Assembly (NCBI RefSeq): GCF_041505935.1
Contig: NZ_CP140110.1
DNA length: 64,000 bases
Reading direction: 5' to 3' (one strand)
Source of the DNA: Fervidobacterium_A thailandense
GTDB lineage: Bacteria > Thermotogota > Thermotogae > Thermotogales > Fervidobacteriaceae
The translations under genes and the position numbers were made by a program. Below the pieces are notes generated by a model. That model had not been told where the DNA came from. It was given only the letters and a program-made list of their open reading frames with translations, and ran no database searches. Positions 1-8,622 of this stretch are shown here, piece by piece; position 1 is the first letter of the stretch, and every line of letters begins with the position of its first letter.

Positions 1-1419
1 ACCAACGAGTGGAGAACATTTTTCAGCACAACGGTCGACACGGGAAAGTACGTCGAGGTTTTTAGTTACGATGCTTTAACTAACCGAATTTCCGGTTTGT
101 TCGATTCAACGGTAACAAGTGAGCTATGCAATTACGCAACTGAAAACGGTTTGAGAAGGATCCAGATCTTCGCCTTCCGATTGCGTGATGCCAGGAGTTC
201 AAACGTACTAGTTGTTGCATCAGCTGAAAGTGTATTTAGAGGCAGAAACTTGATAAGTTATGTTTTTGGAATGGTTGGGCCGAAGAACCTGAACGAATAC
301 ATCTACTTTACCAACAGAGAAGTTAGACCCGGTGGCTCAACGATCTACTTTGTTGGTGCCGATTACATAGATGGTCCTCTAAGAACTCACGATTACATAA
401 ACATCAACAACGTGGGTGGTAATCCGACCTTCAAAGGGACCATAGAAATGGTGGGCATTCGCGATCGAAACGGAAACATTGTAAACCCGGCGAACTACAA
501 CCAAATTGCGAATTTGCAAGGTACACCGCCTTACAGACTGTTAACCCAGGATGATATTAACAGTCTCAGTTTCCAAACTATCAGGGATGAATACGACTCA
601 AACATTCAACGCCTGGTGAACACTTACGATTGGGTTAAGGCTAACACTGGTATCCAAACCGGCTTGAAGTTCACCGGTGACGTCACTATAAGTTTCAACC
701 ACGGTCAAGGTGCAAGTAACTACGACATTAAGATTTCTCAAGGTAACGTCGATTACATCATAACCTGGAATCCGAACCCACCGTTTGCAAGGATGAGGAA
801 GCAAGGTGAAGGACCAGCTGAAGAGTTCAGCTTTCTCTTCAACGGTGTTGTCGTTGCGACGGGAAACATTACAATTGATGGCCCCACGGCACTTTCCACG
901 TACGCGGGCAATTACACACTTTACGCTCAAGGAGATGTGCTCGTAAAAGACAGGTTGATTCCAAAGTCCACTTATGACAAATTTTTTGCTTCTGATTCAC
1001 GCGAACATTCCACATCCGCTGGAAGGGAGGTCTCTTCAACCGAGATATCGAGTATCAAAGATTACCTCAGTTCAGCTGAAAAATCTTCGTTGAATATAGT
1101 TGCAAGAAATAACGTGAGAATTGCGGAACGATTGAACAATATGAAAATCTTCGCCAGTCTGTTCGCGTTCGATGGTTCCTTCACGGTGGATAATTACAAC
1201 CTCGGAAGCGCGAATGGGCAGCTGCTAGTTTTTGGTAGCATAATGCAGAACTACAGGGGACCAGTCGGAACATTTAATCCGTCAACAGGTCAGATTATCA
1301 CAGGTTACAAAAAAGCTTACGTTTACGATCCGAGGATCGTCACCGGTGCGTATCAACCAGTTGGGACCCCCACAAAGAGTCAAACGCTGACGATAAAAAT
1401 GCTGGGGATGGCTAACTGA
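1..1419 (+). CDS. DUF4900-like surface/pilus-associated protein, C-terminal part (5' end outside window)
   Basis: The reading frame is open from the first base, so the true start lies upstream and at least 472 residues are present. The end of the protein has a stretch (roughly the last 100 residues) with features I associate with the DUF4900 family of Thermotogales and Deinococcus proteins: a 'DGSFTVDNYN' strand, then 'LLVFGSIMQNYRGPVGTF' and a 'GYKKAYVYDPR' ending. Before that, 'NITIDGPT' and 'LYAQGDVLVKD' repeat-like strands suggest a beta-rich extracellular fold. Such proteins often sit beside pilin-like genes, but the upstream neighbours are not visible here. No cysteine or membrane segment is obvious in the visible part. 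The gene converges on the subtilase operon with only 51 bases between the stops. The family assignment is from memory of motif style and is moderate. Confidence 0.6.
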   Translation, partial: TNEWRTFFSTTVDTGKYVEVFSYDALTNRISGLFDSTVTSELCNYATENGLRRIQIFAFRLRDARSSNVLVVASAESVFRGRNLISYVFGMVGPKNLNEYIYFTNREVRPGGSTIYFVGADYIDGPLRTHDYININNVGGNPTFKGTIEMVGIRDRNGNIVNPANYNQIANLQGTPPYRLLTQDDINSLSFQTIRDEYDSNIQRLVNTYDWVKANTGIQTGLKFTGDVTISFNHGQGASNYDIKISQGNVDYIITWNPNPPFARMRKQGEGPAEEFSFLFNGVVVATGNITIDGPTALSTYAGNYTLYAQGDVLVKDRLIPKSTYDKFFASDSREHSTSAGREVSSTEISSIKDYLSSAEKSSLNIVARNNVRIAERLNNMKIFASLFAFDGSFTVDNYNLGSANGQLLVFGSIMQNYRGPVGTFNPSTGQIITGYKKAYVYDPRIVTGAYQPVGTPTKSQTLTIKMLGMAN

Positions 1420-1470
1420 GCGTTGTGAGTTGGGAGTAAACAAGATAATTCGGGCATCTCGGGGAGGATA

Positions 1471-3039
1471 CTATAGTTCAACTTCAATTTGCACGTCCGA
1501 ATTTATGTTTACTTCTTGCTCGAAGCATTTTTCCTGGCTTGAAACAATCATTCTGTACTCTCCAACATCGATTCCCAGGAACTTCGCGATTCCCACATCG
1601 GTCAACGCAAAGTACCTACGTGCGTAACTTATCCCGTTTTTTCCTAACAACGAAACAATGGCACCGGTTACTACTTTTCCATTGACTTTCACCTTTACCA
1701 CCACGTTTGCCGCTCCATTCTCAGGAAGCTCAAGCCCCACGGAACGGGCATTCAGTAAACCGTAGCCGGAATGTTCGTCCAAGCCAGGTAAATCTATATC
1801 CCGTGCACCGTTTTCGATCAGTTTTCTGATTTGCCAAGGTTTTGCGCTGGGAAACTTTTGAAGCAAAAGCGCAGCCATTCCGGAAACATGTGGTGTAGCC
1901 ATCGACGTACCACTCATGAACCCGTAGTAACCACCGTTCTCGGAAGAATACAAAGAACCACTCTCGTAACCAGCCGATCCGCGCATCGGCATGGTTGAGA
2001 GCACCAATCTACCAGGTGCTCCAACCGAAACCAAAGGGCTCCTGTTTGAAAAACTCGTAGTGAACGGAGGTTCACCGTTTTCAACGGCGCCAACTTGGAT
2101 AACGCCCGGATAATTCGCGGGATACAATGACGATTGGTAAGCCGAACTGTTTCCAGCGGCGGCGACGACAACTACACCGTTCTCCAACGCATAGTCAATC
2201 GCCCGTTTTAGCGTCATCGAATAACCCATCCCACCCCAGGAGTTGCTCAACACTTTGGCCCCGTTTTGTACCGCCCAGCGGATAGCCTCTGCAACTTTAT
2301 CATCGCCGACGTACCAACTCCCGAAAATCACCACTGGCATGATCTTCGCTTTCGGTGCAACGCCAACAACTCCCTTTCCATCCAAAACGGCGGCAATCGT
2401 ACCGGCCACATGTGTTCCGTGTGCACCACCTATCGAACTATCAGTTGACGGTGCAATCTCGCTTCCGTTGACCGCGTTGTAACCTTTTATCACGTTTGGT
2501 GCGAGATCTGGATGTGTACCGTCTACCCCCGTGTCCAAAACCGCGACGATTACGCCGTCACCGGTAAATCCAAGCTCCCACGCCTTCTTGATTTCCGTTA
2601 CTTGCAAGCCCCAAAGGTATTTACTCTCGTTCTCAAGAATTTTCAGGTCGGTGCCAGCATCGGTTACTCGCGGAGTGGGAAGCTCCAGAACGGATGGAAT
2701 AGTTCTGACATAACTCGGTTCAACGTACGTCACACCTTCGATTCTTAAATTCTTCAGTTTAGCGTAAACCTTATCCAGTTCTTCGCGCACACCGAGTGCC
2801 GCAAATTTTAAAACCTTATCCACACCCAAAACCACCGCACCAAGTTCGCGTGCAAGTTCGTAAACCGCAGCTTCTTCGGAAAATCCAACCAAGAGTTTAC
2901 CTTGCTCGTGCGGATGATCGAGACTGTTCAGGAACACTTCTTCACCAGCGGTTTTGGTATCTGGAAACTTCACGCAGGAAAACGTGGCTACGATGGAAAC
3001 CAAAAAAACCAAGATTAAGACGTTAACGGGTCTACGCAC
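1471..3039 (-). CDS. Secreted subtilisin-like serine protease (S8 family, fervidolysin-like)
   Basis: A 522-residue subtilase. The N-terminus is a signal sequence with Cys22 near its end (ATFSC), a poor but possible lipobox. Residues ~45-115 form an inhibitor-type pro-domain ('GKLLVGF' to 'VEPSYV'). The catalytic domain carries all expected residues: Asp169 in VLDTGVDGTHPD, His207 in HGTHVAGT, the oxyanion Asn297 in AAAGNSS, and Ser379 in GTSMATPHVSG. A C-terminal ~80-residue beta domain follows. Triad spacing resembles fervidolysin of Fervidobacterium pennivorans, but that enzyme is about 700 residues, so this one lacks most of the C-terminal sandwich domains. The GTG start directly abuts the TGA of the upstream lipoprotein gene, implying translational coupling. 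Likely role: extracellular or envelope-tethered protein degradation. Confidence 0.93.
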   Translation of the reverse strand: MRRPVNVLILVFLVSIVATFSCVKFPDTKTAGEEVFLNSLDHPHEQGKLLVGFSEEAAVYELARELGAVVLGVDKVLKFAALGVREELDKVYAKLKNLRIEGVTYVEPSYVRTIPSVLELPTPRVTDAGTDLKILENESKYLWGLQVTEIKKAWELGFTGDGVIVAVLDTGVDGTHPDLAPNVIKGYNAVNGSEIAPSTDSSIGGAHGTHVAGTIAAVLDGKGVVGVAPKAKIMPVVIFGSWYVGDDKVAEAIRWAVQNGAKVLSNSWGGMGYSMTLKRAIDYALENGVVVVAAAGNSSAYQSSLYPANYPGVIQVGAVENGEPPFTTSFSNRSPLVSVGAPGRLVLSTMPMRGSAGYESGSLYSSENGGYYGFMSGTSMATPHVSGMAALLLQKFPSAKPWQIRKLIENGARDIDLPGLDEHSGYGLLNARSVGLELPENGAANVVVKVKVNGKVVTGAIVSLLGKNGISYARRYFALTDVGIAKFLGIDVGEYRMIVSSQEKCFEQEVNINSDVQIEVEL

Positions 3040-5124
3040 TCAGTTCCCTCCCGTTACAAACAGGTAGTACCTTTCCGGCGGAATCTGGTAAGCTCCAAAC
3101 TTAGAATTGTAGTCACAGTTGAGTGAGATCGAAATGGACGAATTACTTTCATCTCGCCACTCAGCAACGATCAGTTCAAGTCCCCACTCGTACGGGTGGC
3201 CTACTAAAAGCTCGCTTATCGTTTCTCCGCTAGGCCTTTTCCAAACAAAGTCTTCGAAACGCACACTAACCGTTTCGGATTTAGTCGTGAAAATGCTTTT
3301 GTCACCCGCGTACGCTTCGTAGTACTTCCTATCCACGATGGTGTCGTACAGCCAGAGATCGTAGTAATATGTTACCTTTCCCCTGAGCGCCTCCAGTCCG
3401 GTAAATTTCCACGAAAACGTCGGTTTAACGGACACGCCCGTAGCGTTATCCGCCGGTTGAACGCCGGTAATGTTAACCATCGGAAGAGGGACAACACTTC
3501 CAAGAACCGTGCGCGGTGATTCACCAAAATCGTAAACCGAACTTACCGCGTACCAAACACGCCGACCGGGGAAAAGTTCCGGAGAGCTGTCCCTGAAAAG
3601 ATTCGTTGACGAAGGTACAATACCTATCGGGAAGAAGTTTTGGCCATCCGATGAGCGGTAGATTCGGTAGGCAACCGGTTTAGGACTCTTACCAAACTGG
3701 GTACTTTCTTCCCATTTTCTCCAGGAGACTTCGACGTAAAGATTCGTTCCTGGAGGTGCACCGAGGGGACTGGGTAAGCTTCCTGAGGTTGTGGAATAGT
3801 AACGCACGTCCTGCCTGATGGTGAAAGACTTGATGGCAAAATCTCCCGGTTTTTCAACGGTGTAGTAATTTCCGAGGCTACCCCAGGACCTGGTAATTCT
3901 CAGTGGAACTACAAGCGTATATCTATTATCGTTCGCATCGTAAGCTTCGATGAAAAGTGGAACGATCCCACAGAAACTTGCAAGATCAACCTCGGCAGTT
4001 AGCACGGATCCTTGAACGTACACGCGCGGACTTGTGAAAAACTCCGCCCCTGGAGTCGATCCAAGCTTCAGGTACATGTGACTTATTTCGAACGTTTCCG
4101 AATACGCACTCGCCTTCACTTTGATCACGGGAGACGAGGAGTAATCAACTTCGTACACTCCTTCGGAGTTTGGCATCATACGTTGATCGGAGAGATTCAA
4201 GATTTCGTAATCGATCGAAATGTTACCACCGGTGGGCGAGAATTTGCACCTTCTCAAGGTAGTGTCGAGTACGATTGGAAAAACTGGGCCAGCGAAGTCG
4301 ATAACAGTGGTTGCGTGTCCAGGTTTCGTTATAACAACACGTTTCGGAGTTTTGTTGAAACAGACCTTCCCCTCCGCCGTCGTGTACGCCTCGTCAATCT
4401 TCTCACCGCTGTTGTCAAAGAGTAGAACACACGCACCTTCAACACTCGGTCCGGAGTTATACTCCGAGACGTTGAGAGTCAGAAGGTGTTCGTAAACGAA
4501 TATGTTGAGTAGTTGGAATCCCAGGATCAACCCATTGCGCTTTATCAGAAAAACGCACTGGTAGGTCCCCGGTGAATTTGCCGTGAAGGAGAAGATTCCA
4601 TCCTCGAGGATACCAACGTTGGTAATCTGCTCTACAGACATACCCTCCTCATTTTTTAAGTACTGCTTCAGATCAACCTTGATGTCCTGCCCCGTGGTTA
4701 TGCGAAGATCCGGTATCCTCGACACTTTGGACGATTTTATAACAACCACTTGAAAGATCGTATCCGAAATGGCTCCGAAATTATCGACCGCGCGAATTCT
4801 CACGCGAAAGGTTTTAATTGGGAGTGCTCCGAGAGCCTCTTCCTCAAACTTGCAGTAGTACGTCCTATCCCGAATCTCACCGGGACCTTCGAGAAGGAGA
4901 AACTTACTCACAGTTCCGTCCCTGTCAACAACATAGCTATCCAGTCGAAGAAAAAACTCTTGACCAGTGAACGTAACCTGTTCTGGAATGGTAAACCAGT
5001 ACGGTTTCAAGTTCACAACACAGCTTGGCAGAAGCAAAGTCAGGAAAACTATGGCCAAGATCAGAATGGAAGACGAAGGTAGGTTTGAAAACCTTTTTAG
5101 GGCCCTTTTTTTCAAGCACATCAC
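3040..5124 (-). CDS. Large lipoprotein with Ig-like and fibronectin-III-like domains
   Basis: A 694-residue protein with a basic N-terminus, a hydrophobic stretch and a good lipobox (LLPSC, Cys35), so it should be a lipid-anchored envelope protein. Visible regions: Ig/cadherin-like strands after the anchor ('IPEQVTFTGQEFFLRLDSYVVDRDG' style, residues ~44-120), a second similar repeat near 140-210, a carboxypeptidase-regulatory-like segment near 215-285 ('LNVSEYNSGPSVEGACVLL'), and a fibronectin-III-like segment near 470-560 ('AYRIYRSSDGQNF'). No catalytic motif is recognised. It lies between the diguanylate cyclase and the subtilase in one operon, so it may be a surface scaffold or a partner of the protease; that is inference. 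The ATG-ATG start follows an AGGGTG-type ribosome binding site. Confidence 0.72.
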   Translation of the reverse strand: MMCLKKRALKRFSNLPSSSILILAIVFLTLLLPSCVVNLKPYWFTIPEQVTFTGQEFFLRLDSYVVDRDGTVSKFLLLEGPGEIRDRTYYCKFEEEALGALPIKTFRVRIRAVDNFGAISDTIFQVVVIKSSKVSRIPDLRITTGQDIKVDLKQYLKNEEGMSVEQITNVGILEDGIFSFTANSPGTYQCVFLIKRNGLILGFQLLNIFVYEHLLTLNVSEYNSGPSVEGACVLLFDNSGEKIDEAYTTAEGKVCFNKTPKRVVITKPGHATTVIDFAGPVFPIVLDTTLRRCKFSPTGGNISIDYEILNLSDQRMMPNSEGVYEVDYSSSPVIKVKASAYSETFEISHMYLKLGSTPGAEFFTSPRVYVQGSVLTAEVDLASFCGIVPLFIEAYDANDNRYTLVVPLRITRSWGSLGNYYTVEKPGDFAIKSFTIRQDVRYYSTTSGSLPSPLGAPPGTNLYVEVSWRKWEESTQFGKSPKPVAYRIYRSSDGQNFFPIGIVPSSTNLFRDSSPELFPGRRVWYAVSSVYDFGESPRTVLGSVVPLPMVNITGVQPADNATGVSVKPTFSWKFTGLEALRGKVTYYYDLWLYDTIVDRKYYEAYAGDKSIFTTKSETVSVRFEDFVWKRPSGETISELLVGHPYEWGLELIVAEWRDESNSSISISLNCDYNSKFGAYQIPPERYYLFVTGGN

Positions 5125-5146
5125 CCTTTTAGTGGAGGTTCTGAGT

Positions 5147-6628
5147 TCAGTCGTTCAATTTTCGATTCACCACTCGGGCCTTTTTCATCTCGTACATCTT
5201 CGCGTCGACTTCCCTGTAAATCTCGTCGATGCTGTCAAACTTTGAAGCATCGATAATTCCGTACGAAATGGAAATGCCGTATTCTTTCAATGCTTCAACG
5301 ATCCTGTACATCACGCTCCCGGCATGGGTTGGATCGGTGTTTGGAAGTACGATTACGAACTCATCACCACCGTACCTGGTGATCAGGTCCATCGCCCTGA
5401 TATTCTTTTTTGCAACCCGCACGAGTGTCTGGAGTACTCTGTCGCCGTAAACGTGTCCGAACCTGTCGTTTATTTCCTTGAATTTGTCAACATCGAGGAA
5501 AACGATAGAAATCGGACTGCCCGTGCGTTTGGACTTGCTTAGTTCTTTCTCCAAGAATTGCTCGAGAAACATACGGGTGTATGCTTCAGTAAGGTAATCA
5601 CGTATCGACATCTCGAAGAGCTTTTGCCTTTCGGCGCGAACCTCGTTGTAGGTTTCTACGAAACTGAGGGCAAGTGTGATCATACCAGCTACTTTATCGA
5701 AAAGTGCAACGGTTAACTCCGAAAACTGATCCTCTCCTTGCTTTTCAAAAAGTACCGCACCACGCGTCAAGTGTCTGTAAACGATTGGAACAGCGTAAAT
5801 TGTGAACACTTCTCCTCTGATCCTTTGTAACCTGTAACCGTCTGGAAATTCCTGCTCTTTTTCGGAGTTTCGGATCCAGATTTTTACAGATTTGTCGATA
5901 ACGAATCGCGTAACATTCTTAACATCCGGCGAGACTCTCATGCCACTTCTGTCGTCTTCGTCCGAGTACTTAAAGTACGGATAGTAAATCGTACCCCCAG
6001 GCTCAAGTAGGGCTATTCCGAATATATCGACAAGCCCGTACTCTGTGAGAAGTGTTCGTACCTGTTCCCCAAGCTCGTAAAGGTCGACTTCCTCTTTGGA
6101 AAGCTCGGTGACCAAAACATCCACGAGCGCCGTTAAAATGTTGTGTTCCACAGAGGTGAACTCGAATGAAAAATCACGTGTTATGACTATACCGTAGAAG
6201 TCGTCGTTCAATTTCTTTCTCACGTATTTGATTTCAACGTATCTCTTCCCCAATTCTTTTCGCCACGTGCGTTCAACTTCCTCTTGCTTCACACGGTACT
6301 CCCGCACAAAGCTAAGGATGTCAAACAACGGCAACTTTTCTTCAGGATGCCGGATCAAGTATTCCATCTGCTCTCTGTCCCGAAGGTTCAACCCTATGGA
6401 ATCCGCGTGTTCGATGATCTTTGAGTTTATGTAAACCAGTTCTCCAGATTTCCACACGGCAAGTCCTATTTCCGTTTTATCAATCACAGCTCCGAGCACC
6501 GAGAGAAAGTGCTCTAAACTTCGCAACTCTTCGCCCATTTTCTTCAAGTGTCTGCGGTACCAAACGACAATCAAACTAATAACGACGACAAAAGCAGTGA
6601 GTATAACTGGTAAAACTATTCTAAGCAC
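5147..6628 (-). CDS. Membrane-anchored PAS/GAF-GGDEF diguanylate cyclase
   Basis: A 493-residue protein: one N-terminal membrane helix (residues ~3-24), a PAS-like region (~41-130), a GAF-like region (~160-330) and a C-terminal GGDEF domain. The signature RYGGDEF is intact (GGDEF at 420-424), the metal-binding LDVDKFKEIND motif is present, and an RxxD inhibitory site (RAMD, 411-414) sits exactly five residues before GGDEF, so product inhibition by cyclic di-GMP is likely. It would make c-di-GMP from two GTP in response to a signal bound by PAS or GAF. It is the first gene of the operon with the lipoprotein and subtilase. The GTG start is 9 bases after a GGGGAG site. No EAL or HD-GYP partner is in the window. 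Confidence 0.93.
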   Translation of the reverse strand: MLRIVLPVILTAFVVVISLIVVWYRRHLKKMGEELRSLEHFLSVLGAVIDKTEIGLAVWKSGELVYINSKIIEHADSIGLNLRDREQMEYLIRHPEEKLPLFDILSFVREYRVKQEEVERTWRKELGKRYVEIKYVRKKLNDDFYGIVITRDFSFEFTSVEHNILTALVDVLVTELSKEEVDLYELGEQVRTLLTEYGLVDIFGIALLEPGGTIYYPYFKYSDEDDRSGMRVSPDVKNVTRFVIDKSVKIWIRNSEKEQEFPDGYRLQRIRGEVFTIYAVPIVYRHLTRGAVLFEKQGEDQFSELTVALFDKVAGMITLALSFVETYNEVRAERQKLFEMSIRDYLTEAYTRMFLEQFLEKELSKSKRTGSPISIVFLDVDKFKEINDRFGHVYGDRVLQTLVRVAKKNIRAMDLITRYGGDEFVIVLPNTDPTHAGSVMYRIVEALKEYGISISYGIIDASKFDSIDEIYREVDAKMYEMKKARVVNRKLND

Positions 6629-6659
6629 AAACAGTCGCTCCCCGAAGCGGACATCGGCT

Positions 6660-6684
6660 CGGTAACTTTCGGTACCCGTTACCG
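6660..6684 (-). other. Leader hairpin (7-bp inverted repeat) before the diguanylate cyclase gene
   Basis: CGGTAAC (6660-6666) pairs perfectly with GTTACCG (6678-6684) across an 11-base loop. It lies between the -10 box and the start codon at 6628. It has no T-run after it, so it is not a standard terminator. It lacks the conserved core of a c-di-GMP riboswitch. Confidence 0.4.
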
Positions 6685-6686
6685 AT

Positions 6687-6692
6687 ATTATA
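6687..6692 (-). promoter_or_regulatory. Extended -10 promoter of the diguanylate cyclase operon
   Basis: On the minus strand, TGTTATAAT gives a perfect -10 with the TGn extension. It overlaps the TAA stop of the ABC transporter gene. No good -35 is seen. Transcription would start near 6680 and run through a hairpin-forming leader. Confidence 0.5.
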
Positions 6693-8415
6693 ACACATCT
6701 CCCATCTCCGCAACCAACTGTTTTTTGAACATCCTCGCGTACAACCCATCCTTTTGGATGAGCTCAAAGTGCGTACCTTTCTCAATGATTCGACCATCAT
6801 CGAAGACGTATATCACATCGGCGTTCTGTAACACCTTCAACCGATGTGTGATAATTATCATCGTTGTACCTCTCATCTTTTCTCTCAGGGTTCTGATTAT
6901 CTCTTCTTCCGTTTCCGGGTCGACGGCAGAAAGACAATCATCGAATATGTAAACATCTGCCTTTCTCATCAGGGCCCTTGCTATAGTTAATCTTTGCTTC
7001 TGTCCACCAGAAAGCATCACACCCCTCTGACCAACCACGGTGTCGTATTTGTTAGGAAACTTTTCCACATCCTCCTCCACCGCGGCAAGTTTTACCATCT
7101 CGCGGACCTTCTCAAAATCGAAGGTGGACATCGCGAAGGCTACGTTCTCAGTTACGGACGTTGAGAAGAGAAACGTCTCCTGCGGCACGTACGATATCAA
7201 ACGTCTGATATCTTTGGAATTGAGATCGTTTATGTCAATACCGTTGATAAAAATCCTTCCACGCTCCACCGGGTAAAGCTTGCTTATCAATTTGACCAGC
7301 GTGGACTTACCACTCCCAACCGTCCCAACAATACCAACGAATTGTCCTTTCTTGACCTCAAAATCCACACTTTTAAGCACTTCCCTGTCGGTGTTCGGAT
7401 AGCGGAACGTCAGTCCTTGGACGCGTATCTCCTCTATTCTCTTCAAAGGTTGCGGATTTTCCGGTTCTTTTACGAGTGGTTCAATCGATAGAAGTTCGTT
7501 TAGGCGTTGCAAGGATGCACGTCCTTGTTGGATGACGTTCATCACCATTCCGTACGCGGTCAGCGGCCATATCAACATGCCGATGTAGCTGTTGAACGCT
7601 ATGAAATCTCCTAACGAAACGGTGCCTTTCACAACCATCGGTCCGCCCACAGTTAACGCCAAAAAGTACGCAAGCGTACCAACGAAGTGTATGAGTGGCC
7701 ACATGATTCCCCAGACGCGAATCAATGAAATTGTTGCCTTGAAATGCTCCTTTGCCTTTTCGGAGAAGATTTGCTCGATCTTCGGAAGTATGGAAAAGCT
7801 TTTGATAACGCGGATACCGTCGATGGTTTCCTCGGTGAATCCACTAAGATCCGAGTACACGTCTTGGACTTTTCTGGAACGTTTAAAGATGAGCCTACCG
7901 AAGGTTGAGGATATCAGTATGATTCCCGGAAGTGGTGAGAGCGCCGTGAGAGTCAAACGCCAGTTGGTAGATGAAGCCATGAAGAAAACGGTTGTGAACG
8001 TCATAAACAGCGCGTCGGTGAGTTGTACAACACCGATACCGAGCATCCTCTCAACCATGGAAACGTCGTTTGTGAAATAAGCCATGATGTCCCCCGAACG
8101 GTGCTTGTCGAAGAAGTACATGTCAAGACTCAGGATTTTATCGAACAAGAAACGTTTAGCCTCGTAGTCGAAGAATCTCGAAGAACCCATTATAAAGTAC
8201 CGCCACCAAAATCTTCCAACGAGCATTCCGAGGGCCAGACCCAAGATAGAGTACACGAACACCTTGATTTCGTCGACGCTTTTGACCACTCTTAAAGTGT
8301 TTACCGCTTTCGATATCACTTTGGGAACGAAGAGCTGTAGTAAATCGATGATTATTAAAGCAACGATACCGAGTACGTAGAAATACCATCGTTTCTTCAA
8401 AAACCCCCGAAACAT
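6688..8415 (-). CDS. ABC exporter half-transporter (membrane + ATPase), degenerate-site TM287/MdlA type
   Basis: A 575-residue fused transporter half: six membrane helices in residues ~1-320 and an ATPase domain after ~345 with Walker A GTVGSGKST, signature LSGGQKQR and H-loop TH. The Walker B region reads IFDDCLSAVD, with Asp where the catalytic Glu normally stands, as in the degenerate-site half of heterodimeric exporters such as TM287/TM288 and MdlA/MdlB. Its expected Glu-carrying partner is not beside it. I chose the ATG at 8415 because it follows a strong GGAGGGG site; the longer frame (to 8589) would run back through the gdhA terminator. Substrate unknown; multidrug or lipid export is usual for the family. 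Confidence 0.92.
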   Translation of the reverse strand: MFRGFLKKRWYFYVLGIVALIIIDLLQLFVPKVISKAVNTLRVVKSVDEIKVFVYSILGLALGMLVGRFWWRYFIMGSSRFFDYEAKRFLFDKILSLDMYFFDKHRSGDIMAYFTNDVSMVERMLGIGVVQLTDALFMTFTTVFFMASSTNWRLTLTALSPLPGIILISSTFGRLIFKRSRKVQDVYSDLSGFTEETIDGIRVIKSFSILPKIEQIFSEKAKEHFKATISLIRVWGIMWPLIHFVGTLAYFLALTVGGPMVVKGTVSLGDFIAFNSYIGMLIWPLTAYGMVMNVIQQGRASLQRLNELLSIEPLVKEPENPQPLKRIEEIRVQGLTFRYPNTDREVLKSVDFEVKKGQFVGIVGTVGSGKSTLVKLISKLYPVERGRIFINGIDINDLNSKDIRRLISYVPQETFLFSTSVTENVAFAMSTFDFEKVREMVKLAAVEEDVEKFPNKYDTVVGQRGVMLSGGQKQRLTIARALMRKADVYIFDDCLSAVDPETEEEIIRTLREKMRGTTMIIITHRLKVLQNADVIYVFDDGRIIEKGTHFELIQKDGLYARMFKKQLVAEMGDVL

Positions 8416-8482
8416 TGGCACCCCTCCGTAAGTCTCCAGAAGTCTCCAGTATTCTCGAGCAACTGGTTCGTATTCCGAACCA

Positions 8483-8510
8483 ATTATATCACTTCCGTGA
8501 CCATTCACAA
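8483..8510 (-). promoter_or_regulatory. Promoter of the ABC exporter half gene
   Basis: Minus strand: -35 TTGTGA (8505-8510), 16-base spacer, -10 TATAAT (8483-8488), about 65 bases before the chosen start and just after the gdhA terminator. Confidence 0.6.
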
Positions 8511-8550
8511 GGGGCTCAAACCGATACATGTGGCAAAAAAGGCCGGGACC

Positions 8551-8583
8551 AAAAAATAACGGGTGCCGAAAGTTGGCACCCGT
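8551..8583 (-). terminator. Rho-independent terminator of gdhA
   Basis: Minus-strand stem of nine perfect pairs (ACGGGTGCC at 8559-8567 against GGCACCCGT at 8575-8583) with a 7-base loop, followed in the direction of gdhA transcription by TATTTTTT. It lies about 40 bases after the gdhA stop. Confidence 0.9.
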
Positions 8584-8622
8584 GTTCACGTAGGTTTGAA
8601 ATTTTGGTCAATTCGTTAACTA

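Noticed and set aside
4750..5245. Plus-strand frames opposite the lipoprotein and cyclase genes.
   Set aside because: They have no ribosome binding sites and mirror strongly coding sequence on the other strand.
6640..6692. A c-di-GMP riboswitch in the leader of the diguanylate cyclase operon.
   Set aside because: The leader is too short and lacks the conserved core; only a simple hairpin is visible.
8416..8589. N-terminal extension of the ABC exporter half.
   Set aside because: It would run through the gdhA terminator and the gene's own promoter; a strong GGAGGGG site marks the start at 8415.
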